Below are positions 34,556 through 43,408 of a stretch of DNA of 64,000 nucleotides, piece after piece; positions within the stretch are counted from its first letter, which is position 1; every line of letters starts with the position of its first letter. The DNA comes from Spirilliplanes yamanashiensis (GTDB lineage: Bacteria; Actinomycetota; Actinomycetes; Mycobacteriales; Micromonosporaceae), in the NCBI RefSeq assembly GCF_016863475.1, contig NZ_BOOY01000042.1:50809-114808 (forward strand), in the 5' to 3' direction. The notes under the pieces were generated by a model. The model did no database searches, had not been told where the DNA came from, and saw only the letters and a list, made by a program, of their open reading frames with translations. A program made the translations under genes and the position numbers.

Positions 34556-35209
34556 ATGCCTCCGCTGACCACCACCGCGCACGCCCTGCTCGGCCTGCTC
34601 GCCGTCCAGCCCTGGACCAGCTACGAGCTCACCAAGCAGATGGGCCGCAGCCTCCAGCACTTCTGGCCGCGCGCCGAGAGCAAGCTCTACGAGGAGCCGA
34701 AGAAGCTGGTCGCCCAGGGGCTCGCCACGGCCACCACCCGCACCGTCGGCCGGCGCACCAGCACCGTCTACGCCATCACCCCGGCCGGCCGGCGGGCGCT
34801 GCGCCGCTGGACCGCCACCCCCGGCGCCGGGCCGGTCCTCGAGTTCGAGCTGCTGCTCCAGGTCTTCTTCGGCGACCACGGGACCAAGGCCGACCTGCTG
34901 GACAACCTGGACGCCTGCGCCGAGTGGGCCGCCGAACGCACCCGCACCAACATCGAGGTCGCCCGCGAGTACGCCACCGGCACCGGGCCGTTCCCCGCCC
35001 GCACCGCGCAGAGCACCCTCGTGGCGGCGTTCCTCACCCGGCACTGGGACGCCGTCGCCGACTGGGCGGCCTGGGCGCGCGGCGTCGTCGAGCAGTGGCC
35101 CGACGACCTCAGCGCCGCCACGCCACCGTGGGAGGTCATCCGCGAGGTGGCCGCCCGCCCGCTGCCGCCGTCGCCGATCGGCCGGATCCGTTCCGCTGAG
35201 GAGGCATGA
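34556..35209 (+). CDS. PadR-family transcriptional regulator
   Basis: 217 residues, ATG 34556. The winged HTH spans residues ~4-80: HALLGLLAVQPWTSYELTKQ, LYEEPKKLVAQGLATATT, RRTSTVYAITPAGRRALRRW. It is followed by a C-terminal helical PadR_C/VirR-like domain (EFELLLQVFFGDHGTKADLL). No strong ribosome site is visible between the second palindrome and the ATG. It most likely autoregulates and represses the divergent methyltransferase; the inducing ligand is unknown. Confidence 0.92.
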   Translation: MPPLTTTAHALLGLLAVQPWTSYELTKQMGRSLQHFWPRAESKLYEEPKKLVAQGLATATTRTVGRRTSTVYAITPAGRRALRRWTATPGAGPVLEFELLLQVFFGDHGTKADLLDNLDACAEWAAERTRTNIEVAREYATGTGPFPARTAQSTLVAAFLTRHWDAVADWAAWARGVVEQWPDDLSAATPPWEVIREVAARPLPPSPIGRIRSAEEA

Positions 35210-35256
35210 CCGCGCGGATCGGGGCAAACTGACAGGCGAGTCGTCGGAGCTGGGGT

Positions 35257-37161
35257 GTGTCGCGGGTGTCGGAACCGGAACTGGTCGCGTCGGGGGTCGA
35301 GCAGGCGCCGTTCATCCTCATCCTCTGCGAGGGCCCGGAGCTGCGGGTCGCCGCCGCCAACGCCGCCGCGCGGGCCGTCGCCCCGGAGCGGAAGATGGTC
35401 GGCCGGCCGCTGAGCGAGGTGTTCGACGACCTGGCCGGCCAGCAGTGGGTCGACCTGTACGGGCAGGTGTACCGCACCGGCGAGCCCGTCACCGGCCAGC
35501 AGTGGCGCGCCCACCTGACCGGCCCCGACGGCACCGTCCACGAGCTGTACGCCGACTTCTCCATCAACCCGTGGCGCCACCCGGACGGCACCATCCGCGG
35601 CGTCATCGGCAGCGGCGTCGACGTCACCGCGCTGGTCCGCGCCCGGCTCGACGCCGAGCAGCAGAACGCCGACCTCCAGCAGCGCTACCGGCGCACCCGC
35701 GACGTCGTCACCACCCTCCAGCGCGAGCTGCTGCCCCGCGGCCTGCCCGTGCTGCCGGGCGCGCAAATCGCCGCGAGCTACCTGCTCGCCGACGCCGACA
35801 CCGCGGCCGGCGGCGACTGGTTCGACGCCATCGCCCGGCCCGACGGCACCGTCGCGCTGGTCGTGGGCGACGTCGTCGGCCACGGCGTCACGGCGTCCGG
35901 GGTGATGGGGCAGCTGCGCGCCGTCCTGCACGACCGGCTCGACGACGGCGCCGGCATCGCCGAGGCGCTCGCGGCCGTCGACCGGATCGCCCGCCGCCAG
36001 AGCGCCGCGCGCGCCGCCACCGTCTGCGTGGCGGTGCTCGACCCGGCCGACGGCACGCTCACCTACTGCACCGCCGGCCACCCCGCCCCGCTGGTGCTGC
36101 CCACGGGCGGCGGCAGCCGGCACCTCCCGGTCACCGGCGGCGCGCCGCTGGGCACCGGCTCCGCGTTCGACGTGCGCACGGACCGGCTCGGGCCCGGCGA
36201 CGTGCTGCTGCTCTACAGCGACGGCATCGTCGAGCGACCCGGCCGCAGCGCCGCCGACGGCACCGCCGAGCTGGCCCGCACCGCCGAGCACGCCGCGGGC
36301 GGCCGGGCCCTGCACGAGCCCGGGGCCGCGCCCGCCGACCGGGTGTGCACCCAGACCGTCGAGCTGCTGGTGCGCGCCACCGGCCACAGCGACGACATCA
36401 CCCTGCTCGCCGCGCAACTCGTCGAGGCCGTGCCCGGCCTGGACCTGCGGCTGCCCGTCGAGCTGTCGTCGCTGAGCGCGGCGCGGCGCGAGCTGGGCGA
36501 CTGGCTGACCGCCGCGGGCGCCGGCGACGACGACACCTTCGTCCTGCAGCACGCGCTCGGCGAGCTGGTCACCAACGCCATCGAGCACGCCGGCCCGCAG
36601 GACGACCCCGTGCTGCTGCGCGCCGCCGTCGGGCCGGACGGCTGCCTGCACGCCGAGGTCGTCGACCGCGGCCGGTGGCGCCCACCGGTCCACCACCCCG
36701 ACCGCGGCCGCGGCCTCGCCATGACCAGCCAGCTCGTGGACACGCTGCACGTCGAGCGCACCGCCACCGGCACCACCGCGACCGTCGGCCACCGGCTGAG
36801 CCGCCCGCCGCGCCTGCTGACCGGCGAGCGCGCGGCCGCCGCCCCGGCGACCTCCGCCGACGCCCTCACCGTCGACGAGGACGCCGGCGGCGTGCGGGTG
36901 AGCGGCCCCCTGGACGCCGCCACCGCCCCCGTCCTGCAGCGCGACCTGCTGCGCCGCTCCCGCGGCGGCACCGTCGCGGCCGCCGTCGACCTGTCCGGCG
37001 TGACCCACCTGGCCAGCGCGGGGGTGGCCGCGCTGCACGCCGTCGCCGACCGGCACCGGCAGCAGCGGACCACCCTGCGCCTGCACGCCGCCGACGGCAC
37101 CCCGGCCGCCCACGTGCTCGGCCTGGTGGCACTGCCGTACTCGCCGCCGCCCGGCGCGTAA
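35257..37161 (+). CDS. PAS-PP2C phosphatase-HATPase-STAS signalling protein
   Basis: 634 residues from GTG 35257 (GTG 35266 also possible). Domains: PAS (~10-125: NAAARAVAPERKMVGRPLSE); SpoIIE/PP2C phosphatase (~155-390: AGGDWFDAIARPDGTVALVV, GDVVGHGVTASGVMGQLRAV, LLYSDGIVERPG, HSDDITLLA, metal Asps present); HATPase_c (~395-515: ALGELVTNAIEHAG N-box, GRGLAMTSQLV); STAS (~535-634: VRVSGPLDAATAPVLQRDLL, AAVDLSGVTHLASAGVAAL). It combines the phosphatase, kinase and antagonist of a partner-switching cascade. The stop codon overlaps a SARP-type heptamer of the next promoter. Confidence 0.92.
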   Translation: MSRVSEPELVASGVEQAPFILILCEGPELRVAAANAAARAVAPERKMVGRPLSEVFDDLAGQQWVDLYGQVYRTGEPVTGQQWRAHLTGPDGTVHELYADFSINPWRHPDGTIRGVIGSGVDVTALVRARLDAEQQNADLQQRYRRTRDVVTTLQRELLPRGLPVLPGAQIAASYLLADADTAAGGDWFDAIARPDGTVALVVGDVVGHGVTASGVMGQLRAVLHDRLDDGAGIAEALAAVDRIARRQSAARAATVCVAVLDPADGTLTYCTAGHPAPLVLPTGGGSRHLPVTGGAPLGTGSAFDVRTDRLGPGDVLLLYSDGIVERPGRSAADGTAELARTAEHAAGGRALHEPGAAPADRVCTQTVELLVRATGHSDDITLLAAQLVEAVPGLDLRLPVELSSLSAARRELGDWLTAAGAGDDDTFVLQHALGELVTNAIEHAGPQDDPVLLRAAVGPDGCLHAEVVDRGRWRPPVHHPDRGRGLAMTSQLVDTLHVERTATGTTATVGHRLSRPPRLLTGERAAAAPATSADALTVDEDAGGVRVSGPLDAATAPVLQRDLLRRSRGGTVAAAVDLSGVTHLASAGVAALHAVADRHRQQRTTLRLHAADGTPAAHVLGLVALPYSPPPGA

Positions 37162-37187
37162 GCGGGCCCGAAAGCGAACCGTAAGCG
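37158..37187 (+). promoter_or_regulatory. SARP-type heptamer repeats upstream of the RibD-like gene
   Basis: GTAAGCG (37158), GAAAGCG (37170) and GTAAGCG (37181), spaced 12 and 11 bp. Eight bases after the last repeat is CAGAGT, a weak -10. SARP activators bind 11-bp-phased heptamers 8 bp upstream of the -10 (known rule). The same arrangement occurs at 40863-40880. Confidence 0.65.
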
Positions 37188-37239
37188 CCCCCCGGCAGAG
37201 TTCGGGGTGTCAGACGAACACGGACCCGGAGGCGCCGAC

Positions 37240-37791
37240 ATGCGCAAGCTCATCAACTCGACCTACATCACCCTCGACGGCGTCATCGAGAACCCCGTCT
37301 TCACGATGCCGTACTTCGACGACGAGGCGTCCGCCTTCGCCGGCGAGCAGACCGATGCCGCCGACGCCCTGGTGATGGGCCGGCACACCTACGACGGCTT
37401 CGCCGCGGCGTGGCCCAGAATGGACGAGAGCGACCCCAGCACCGGCGCCGCGTACTTCAACAGCGTCAAGAAGTACGTCGCCTCGACCATCCTGACGAAC
37501 CCGGAGTGGAACAACACCGAGGTGCTCCAGGGCGACCTGATCGAGGCCGTCACCCGGCTCAAGGAGCAGGACGGCAAGGACATCCTCTCGTACGGCTACG
37601 GCACGGTCACCCACGCGCTGCTCAAGGCCGGCCTGGTCGACGAGGTGCGGTTCTGGATCCACCCGGTGCTCACCGGCGGCGCGTCGATCAGCGCCCCGCT
37701 CGGCGACCTGCCGACCACGCTGGAGCTGGTCGGCACGCGGGTCATGAAAAGCGGCGTCATCATCGCCTCCTACCGGGCGGCGGCCGCGTAA
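37240..37791 (+). CDS. Dihydrofolate reductase/RibD C-terminal family reductase
   Basis: 183 residues from ATG 37240, GGAGG upstream; an earlier in-frame ATG at 37207 lacks one. Motifs of the RibD C-terminal fold: LINSTYITLDGVIENP, ADALVMGRHTYDGFAAAWPR, KYVASTILTNPEWNNTEV, DILSYGYGTVTHALLKAGLV and HPVLTGGASISAP. These small NADPH-dependent reductases have varied, mostly unknown substrates and are common beside SARP/BTAD regulators. The promoter carries GTAAGCG heptamers, so control by the neighbouring regulator is likely. It converges with that regulator's gene with a 10-bp gap. Confidence 0.88.
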   Translation: MRKLINSTYITLDGVIENPVFTMPYFDDEASAFAGEQTDAADALVMGRHTYDGFAAAWPRMDESDPSTGAAYFNSVKKYVASTILTNPEWNNTEVLQGDLIEAVTRLKEQDGKDILSYGYGTVTHALLKAGLVDEVRFWIHPVLTGGASISAPLGDLPTTLELVGTRVMKSGVIIASYRAAAA

Positions 37792-37801
37792 CCGGAACTC
37801 C

Positions 37802-40800
37802 TCAGCCGACCAGGGCCCGGGCCTCGCCCGGGCTCAGGCCGTTGCCGGCCGCGAACGCGGCGGCGAACCGCTCCGCGCCGAGCGCCGCGACGAGGCGTTC
37901 GGTGGCGCGCTCGACCCCGTCCCGCTCGGCCGGGGCGGCGGGCACCTCGCCGGCCGCCCGCGCCGCGTGGGCCGCGCCCAGCAGCCGGGCCGCGGTCTCC
38001 GGTGACGGCGCGGCCGCGGCCATGCCCTCCAGCGCGCCGACCGTGTCGCGGGGCGCGCCGATCGCCACCGCCCGGTCGAACGCCCGCGCGTGCAGCGCCA
38101 GCGCCCGGGCGGGGTCGCCGGCGTCGGCGGCCGCGTAGCCCAGCTCGCTGAGCACCATCGGCAGGTGCAGCTCGTCCTCGCCGGCCCGGTCGGCGAGCCG
38201 CTGGAGGTGCTGCACGGCGATGTCGAGCTTGCCGTCGCGGCGGGCGGCGAAGCCGAGGCCCAGCTCGGCGAACACCAGGGCGCCGGACGAGTCCTGCTCC
38301 TCCGCCAGCCGGTACGCGCGTCCGGCCAGCTCCCGGGCCCGGGCGTAGTCGCCGGTCTGCACGGCGATCCAGGCCAGCCAGGACAGCTTGCCGCCGACCG
38401 CCGGCCACAGCGTCAGCTCCTCCGCCCAGCGCAGGCCCTCGGCGTGCAGCGCGGTGGCCTCGTCGTACCGGCCGGTCATCTCGGCCAGGCCGCCCAGCCA
38501 GTCGGACGCCTGCAGCCGGCCCCAGTCGTCGCCCAGCTCCGCGAAGCGGGCGGCGGCGTCCTCGGCGTGCCGCCGCAGCTCGGCCGGGTCGCCGGCGGCG
38601 TGCGCGATGAGGGCCCGCGACACCGCCACGGCCGCCGCGGTCCACGGGTCGTCGCCGGCGGCGAGGGCGCGGTCGAGCAGTGCGGCGGCGCCGGTCAGGT
38701 CGCTGACGTCGAGCAGGCCCGCCGCCACGAACCAGACGGCGCGCGGTTCCGCGTACCCGGCCAGCGCCGCCTCGATCTCCCCGGGCGCGACGGGGTCGCC
38801 CTGCAGCAGCGCGAACCCGGCCCGCCACACCGCCGCGCGGGCCCGGTCGTCCGCGTCGCCGGACGCGCCGGCCAGCGCCCGCCGCGCCTCGGTGTACCGG
38901 CCGCGCAGGTACCAGTACCAGGTCAGCGCGTTGGCCAGGCGCAGGCTGCCGCCGTGCGCGAGCGCCGCCCGCAGGTTGGCCGACTCGGCGTCGAGGCGGG
39001 CCAGCCACTCCCGCTGCCCCGGGCCGCGCAGGAGCGGGTCGGCCCGCTCGGCCAGCTCCGTGTAGTACGACACGTGTCGTGCGCGGACCGCGCCGGCGTC
39101 GTCCAGCCGGTCCAGGCAGAACGCCGCCACCGACTCCAGCAGCCGGTAGCGCGGCTCCGCCCCCGACTCGTCCACCACGACCAGCGACCGGTCGACCAGC
39201 CGCGCCAGCACGTCCAGGTCGGCCCCGCACACCGCCTCCGCGGCGGCCAGGGTGCAGCCGTCCGCCGGCACCGCCAGCCGGGCCAGCACCGCCCGCTCGT
39301 GGTCGTCCAGCAGGTCCCAGCTCCAGCCGATCACCGCGGTCAGGGTGCGCTGCCGCGCCGGCACGTCCCGCTGCGCGGTGCTGAGCAGCCGGAACCGGTC
39401 GTCCAGGCGGTCCACCACCCCGGCCAGGCCGAGCGAGCGCACCCGGGTCGCGGCCAGCTCCAGCGCCAGCGGCAGGCCGTCCAGCCGGCGGCACAGCTGC
39501 GCCACCGCCGGCGCCGTCCGCTCGTCCAGCCGGAAACCGCGCTGCTGCGCGGCGGCCCGGGCCGCGAACAACCGGGCCGCGGCCGACCGCCGGACCGCGT
39601 CCACGTCGCCGCCGTCCGCGGGTACGGGCAGCGGCGGCACCTCCCACAGCAGCTCACCGGCCAGGCCCAGCGGCTCCCGGCTGGTGGCCAGCACGGTGAC
39701 GCCCGGTGCCTCCCGCAGCAGCCGCGCCACCAGCGCCGCGACCGGCTCGACGACGTGCTCGCAGTTGTCCAGCACCAGCAGCACCCGCCGGTGCCGCACC
39801 GCCGCGACGAGCCGGTCCTCGGCGGCCACGCTCGCGCCCGGCACCTCCCGCACGTCCAGCGCCGCCAGCACCAGCTCGGCCACCGCCGTCTCGCCGGGCC
39901 GCAGCGCCGTCAGCTCCACCAGCCGCGCCCCGTCCGGGAAGTCCTGCTCGCGGGCCGCCTCCGTGGCCAGCCGCGTCTTGCCCACCCCGCCCGGCCCGAT
40001 CAGCGTCACCAGCCGCTGCCCGGGCACGACGCCGCGCAGCTCGGCCAGCGCCTCCGCCCGGCCCACCAGCTCGTCCACCTGCGCGGGCAGGCTGTTGCGG
40101 ATCAGCGCGGCCTTCGGCGGCGCGCTCAGCGTCGTGTCCTGGGCGAGGATCTGCCGGTGCAGGGCCACCAGCTCCGGGCCCGGGTCCAGGCCCAGCTCGT
40201 CGGCGAGGCGGTCGCGCAGGTCGGCGTAGCTGTCCAGCGCCTCCGTCTGGCGGCCGGCCGCGTACAGCGCCCGCAGGTGCAGGGCGCGCAGCCCCTCCCG
40301 CAGCGGGTGCCGCGCCACCAGCTCCGCCAGGTCCGCGGCGACGAGGGCGTGCTCGCCGCGGGCCAGCCGGGCGTCGGCCAGCTTCTCCAGCACCACGAGC
40401 CGCGCCTCCGCCAGCCGGGCCGCCTCCGCCCGCACGTACTCCTCGTCGGCCACGTCCGCGTACGGCTCGCCGCGCCACAGCCCCAGCGCCTCGGCGAGGC
40501 TGTCCACGTCGGGCTCGGCGGCCAGCTCGGCGAACCGGTCCGCGTCCACCCGCGCCGTGCGCAGCACGTACCCCGGCGGCCGCGACTCGACCAGGTCCCG
40601 CGCCCCCGGCTCCGCGTCGTTGAGCGCCTTGCGCAGCTGCGACACCCGCACCTGCAGCGCGCCCGCCGCGTTCGCCGGCGGGTCGTCGCCCCACAGGTCG
40701 TCGATCAGCCGGTCCGCCGACACCACCTGGTTGCGGTGCGCCAGCAGGTCCGCCAGCAGCGCCCGCACCTTGGCGCCCGGCACGGTGACGGCGTCGCCCG

Positions 40801-40843
40801 CGTCGGTGGTGACCGCGAGCGGCCCGAGGACCCCGAAACGCAT
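37802..40843 (-). CDS. SARP/BTAD-NB-ARC-like (AfsR-type) transcriptional regulator
   Basis: 1013 residues from ATG 40843. Domains: OmpR-type winged helix (~1-95: FGVLGPLAVTTDAGDAVTVP, LIDDLWGDDPPANAAGALQV, VSQLRKAL, SRPPGYVLR); bacterial transcriptional activation domain (~100-245); NTPase with Walker A (TLIGPGGVGKTRLATEAARE) and Walker B (VLLVLDNCEHVVEPV); then TPR-like helices (~640-1000). It resembles AfsR-like activators controlling secondary metabolism or nearby genes. It is divergent from an alpha/beta hydrolase across a 57-bp gap holding two GTAAGCG heptamers, and convergent with the RibD-like gene, which also has the heptamers. Confidence 0.92.
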   Translation of the reverse strand: MRFGVLGPLAVTTDAGDAVTVPGAKVRALLADLLAHRNQVVSADRLIDDLWGDDPPANAAGALQVRVSQLRKALNDAEPGARDLVESRPPGYVLRTARVDADRFAELAAEPDVDSLAEALGLWRGEPYADVADEEYVRAEAARLAEARLVVLEKLADARLARGEHALVAADLAELVARHPLREGLRALHLRALYAAGRQTEALDSYADLRDRLADELGLDPGPELVALHRQILAQDTTLSAPPKAALIRNSLPAQVDELVGRAEALAELRGVVPGQRLVTLIGPGGVGKTRLATEAAREQDFPDGARLVELTALRPGETAVAELVLAALDVREVPGASVAAEDRLVAAVRHRRVLLVLDNCEHVVEPVAALVARLLREAPGVTVLATSREPLGLAGELLWEVPPLPVPADGGDVDAVRRSAAARLFAARAAAQQRGFRLDERTAPAVAQLCRRLDGLPLALELAATRVRSLGLAGVVDRLDDRFRLLSTAQRDVPARQRTLTAVIGWSWDLLDDHERAVLARLAVPADGCTLAAAEAVCGADLDVLARLVDRSLVVVDESGAEPRYRLLESVAAFCLDRLDDAGAVRARHVSYYTELAERADPLLRGPGQREWLARLDAESANLRAALAHGGSLRLANALTWYWYLRGRYTEARRALAGASGDADDRARAAVWRAGFALLQGDPVAPGEIEAALAGYAEPRAVWFVAAGLLDVSDLTGAAALLDRALAAGDDPWTAAAVAVSRALIAHAAGDPAELRRHAEDAAARFAELGDDWGRLQASDWLGGLAEMTGRYDEATALHAEGLRWAEELTLWPAVGGKLSWLAWIAVQTGDYARARELAGRAYRLAEEQDSSGALVFAELGLGFAARRDGKLDIAVQHLQRLADRAGEDELHLPMVLSELGYAAADAGDPARALALHARAFDRAVAIGAPRDTVGALEGMAAAAPSPETAARLLGAAHAARAAGEVPAAPAERDGVERATERLVAALGAERFAAAFAAGNGLSPGEARALVG

Positions 40844-40862
40844 GGCCGCCACCCTACAAGCG

Positions 40863-40880
40863 GTAAGCGGTCCGTAAGCG
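40863..40880 (+). promoter_or_regulatory. SARP-type heptamer repeats at the hydrolase/SARP divergent promoter
   Basis: GTAAGCG at 40863 and 40874, exactly 11 bp apart. Eight bases later is CACCGT, a plausible -10. An ACAAGCG directly precedes the first. This matches the site at 37158-37187, including the flanking GCGCCCCC. Confidence 0.68.
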
Positions 40881-40900
40881 CCCCCGCGCACCGTGGACCC

Positions 40901-41677
40901 ATGACCCACGCACCCGTGAACGGCCTCGACCTCTACTACGAGTCACACGGCGCCGGCGGCGGCCGCCCGCTCGTGCTCGTGCACGGCGCCCTGTCCGGCA
41001 TCGGCACCAGCTTCGGCGCCCTGCTGCCGCTGCTCGCCCGGACCCGCCGCGTCGTCGCCGTCGAACTCCAGGGCCACGGCCGCACCCCCGACATCGACCG
41101 CCCGTTCACCGTCGAGCAGTTCGCCGCCGACGTCGTCGCCCTGCTCGACCACCTCGGCATCGCCACCGCCGACGTGCTCGGCTGGAGCATGGGCGCCGCC
41201 GTCGCGCTGCGCCTCGGCACCGACCACCCGGCCCGCGTCGGCCGCCTCGTCCTCGCCTCCGTCAGCTTCGACGACGCCGGCGTCCACCCCGGCCTGCTCG
41301 ACGGCATCCAGGACCTGCAACCCGAACACCTGCACGGCTCCGAGTTCCACGAGGAGTACGTCCGCACCGCACCCGACCCCGCCGGCTGGGCCCGCCTCGT
41401 CACGAAGATGAAGGTGCTCGACGCCGACCTGCCCCAGTGGCCCGCCGCCGCCATCGCGGCGCTCGCCGCCCCCACCATGCTGGTCCTGGCCGACTCCGAC
41501 ATCGTCCGCCCCGAGCACGCCGTCCACATGTTCCGGCTGCTCGGCGGCGGCGTCTGCGGCGACCTCACCGGCCTGCCCCGCTGCCGCCTCGCCGTCCTGC
41601 CCGGCACCACCCACACGACCGTCCCGCACCGCGCCGACTGGCTCGCCCCGATGGTCGACGAGTTCCTCGACGCCTAA
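40901..41677 (+). CDS. Alpha/beta hydrolase
   Basis: 258 residues, ATG 40901. Alpha/beta-hydrolase signatures: PLVLVHGALSGIGTSFGALL (oxyanion region), VVAVELQGHGRTPDIDRPFT, the nucleophile elbow LGWSMGAAVALRLG (Ser), Asp in MLVLADSDIVRPEHA, and His in VLPGTTHTTVPHRAD. The substrate is unknown. Very close downstream of the heptamer repeats, with no obvious ribosome site, so the mRNA may be leaderless. It overlaps the convergent DinB-like gene by 4 bp. Probably a target of the divergent SARP regulator. Confidence 0.92.
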   Translation: MTHAPVNGLDLYYESHGAGGGRPLVLVHGALSGIGTSFGALLPLLARTRRVVAVELQGHGRTPDIDRPFTVEQFAADVVALLDHLGIATADVLGWSMGAAVALRLGTDHPARVGRLVLASVSFDDAGVHPGLLDGIQDLQPEHLHGSEFHEEYVRTAPDPAGWARLVTKMKVLDADLPQWPAAAIAALAAPTMLVLADSDIVRPEHAVHMFRLLGGGVCGDLTGLPRCRLAVLPGTTHTTVPHRADWLAPMVDEFLDA

Positions 41678-42228
41678 GCCGGCCGCCACCCCGGCGGCGG
41701 ATCCTCCCCGACCCGCCCGTCGACGGCCTCGCGCAGGATGTCGGCGTGCCCGGTGTGCCGGCCGTACTCCTCCACCAGGTCACACACCAGCCGCCGCAGA
41801 CTCGCGTGCCGCCCGTCCGGCCCGGCGACGTGCACGAGCCGGTCGAGCCCCCCGTCGGCCAGCGCCGCCGCCAGCCGCTCCCGCGACCGCTCGACCGCCC
41901 CGTCCCACAGCGCGTACAGCTCGGCCGGGTCGTCGTCCGCCGCGCTGACGAACACCCAGTCGTCGCCGCTCAGCGCCGGCCGCCACCGCTCGCCCGGGTC
42001 ACCGCCGCTGAGCTTCGCCGTGAACGTGTAGTCCTCGACCAGCGCCAGGTGCTTGAGCAGCCCCCCGATCGTCAGCGCCGACGCACCCACCCGGGCGCAC
42101 AACCCGTCCGCGCCGAGCCCGTCCGCCTTCCACCGGAACGTGGCCCGCAACCGCTCCAGCGCCCCGACCAGATGCTCGACCTCGCTGCCCGCGAACGGCG
42201 GCTCCCAGGGCGTCTCACTGTCACTCAT
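41674..42228 (-). CDS. DinB/DUF664-family protein
   Basis: 184 residues, ATG 42228. A four-helix DinB-like domain with metal-site-type histidines: SALTIGGLLKHLALVEDYTF (His ~60), and VCDLVEEYGRHTGHADILRE (two His near the C-terminus), characteristic of DUF664. Relatives include mycothiol-dependent enzymes and other metal-dependent thiol-transfer proteins. Its start overlaps the end of the upstream frameshifted gene by 8 bp, so they form an operon. Confidence 0.88.
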   Translation of the reverse strand: MSDSETPWEPPFAGSEVEHLVGALERLRATFRWKADGLGADGLCARVGASALTIGGLLKHLALVEDYTFTAKLSGGDPGERWRPALSGDDWVFVSAADDDPAELYALWDGAVERSRERLAAALADGGLDRLVHVAGPDGRHASLRRLVCDLVEEYGRHTGHADILREAVDGRVGEDPPPGWRPA

Positions 42229-42621
42229 CAGCCGACCGTAACCCGCCCGGCCCCGGCCCGAGCGGCGGCAACCAGACCCGCACCCCCAGCCCCTCGAACC
42301 GGGCCACGTCGTCCCGGATCGTCCACCAGTTCACCCGCGTGAACTGCACCTGCTCCTCCGGCCGCGGATGCCGCTTGCCCAGCGCCGAACAGATCGGGCC
42401 CAGCGCGTCCAAGGGGAAGGCCAGCACGCCGACGACGGTGAAATCCTCGAAGACGACGAGCGCGTAGACGCCTGGACCAGGGCCTCGCTGAACTCGGCGA
42501 GCGGGTCCCGGTTGGACGCCGGGGTGCCGATCTCGGAAAGGAACGCCCGGCGCGCCGACCGGTACGCCTCGAGCCCCGCGAGCAGGGCGCCGAGCCGCTG
42601 GGCGTCGTGGTCATCACTCAT
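42221..42621 (-). pseudogene. Frameshifted hypothetical gene
   Basis: It starts at ATG 42621 with GGGAGG seven bases upstream (DDHDAQRLGALLAGLEAYRS, RDPLAEFSEALVQA). Near 42469-42472 the coding sense passes to another frame, which continues naturally (VYALVVFEDFTVVGVLAFPL, VNWWTIRDDVARFEGLGVRV) to the stop at 42221. Adding one base restores ~133 residues. Either a true single-base deletion or a sequencing error. No family recognised. It would be the first gene of the DinB operon. Confidence 0.7.
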
Positions 42622-42736
42622 CGGCGGCCTCCCACCGCAGTCTCACGCACCGCCCGGCGCGCGGCCATCGGCCGACCGCTCACCGCCGTGGGCGCCGCCC
42701 GGCGTGGATGGCGCGGCGGGCGGGTATCGACGGCGG

Positions 42737-43384
42737 ATGGACGTTCTCGTGGTGGGTGGGCACGGCAAGATCGCGTTGCGGCTCGGCCGCCTGCTGGCGG
42801 AGCAGGGGCATCGGGCGCGGGGCCTGATCCGCAGGCCGGAGCAGGCCGCGGACCTGGAGGCCGCCGGCATCGTCCCGGTCCTGGGTGACCTGGAGGCGGA
42901 GGCGAGCCTGGAGGCGTACGTGCGGGGCGCGGACGCGGTGGTGTTCGCGGCGGGCGCCGGGCCGGGCAGCGGGCCGGAGCGGAAGCGGACCGTCGACCTG
43001 GGTGGGGCGGTGAAGCTGGCCGACGCGGCGGTGGCGTGCGGGGTGCGGCGGTACGTGCTGGTCAGTTCGATCGGGGCGGACCGGCCGGAGGCCGCGACGG
43101 GGGCGATGCGGCCGTACCTGGAGGCGAAGGCGGAGGCGGACCGGTACGTGATGGCGGCCGATCTGGACTGGACGGTCGTGCGGCCGGGTTCGCTGACGGA
43201 CGATCCCGGCACCGGGCGGGTCCGGTTGACGACGGAGGTGGGCGGGCGGGGGCCGGTGCCGCGCGACGACGTGGCGGCCGTGCTGGCGGCGGTGCTGGTG
43301 GCGCCGGGGACGGCGGGGATCGTGGCGGAGCTGTTCGCGGGGGACGTGCCGGTCGCGGAGGCGGTGGCCGGGCTGGCCGGCTGA
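42737..43384 (+). CDS. NAD(P)-binding atypical SDR (NmrA-like)
   Basis: 215 residues, ATG 42737. The N-terminal Rossmann motif is VLVVGGHGKIALRLGRLLAE (GxxGxxG), followed by ADAVVFAAGAGPGSG and YVLVSSIGADRPE (strand 5 Ser), then YLEAKAEADRYVMAADLDWT (a Lys-containing helix and VVRPGSL). It is typical of SDR5/NmrA-like proteins that sense or use NAD(P). Alone between the DinB operon and a SnoaL-like gene 24 bp downstream, which may be co-transcribed. Confidence 0.9.
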   Translation: MDVLVVGGHGKIALRLGRLLAEQGHRARGLIRRPEQAADLEAAGIVPVLGDLEAEASLEAYVRGADAVVFAAGAGPGSGPERKRTVDLGGAVKLADAAVACGVRRYVLVSSIGADRPEAATGAMRPYLEAKAEADRYVMAADLDWTVVRPGSLTDDPGTGRVRLTTEVGGRGPVPRDDVAAVLAAVLVAPGTAGIVAELFAGDVPVAEAVAGLAG

Positions 43385-43408
43385 GCGGCGGGGGCGCAGG
43401 ATGCGGGG

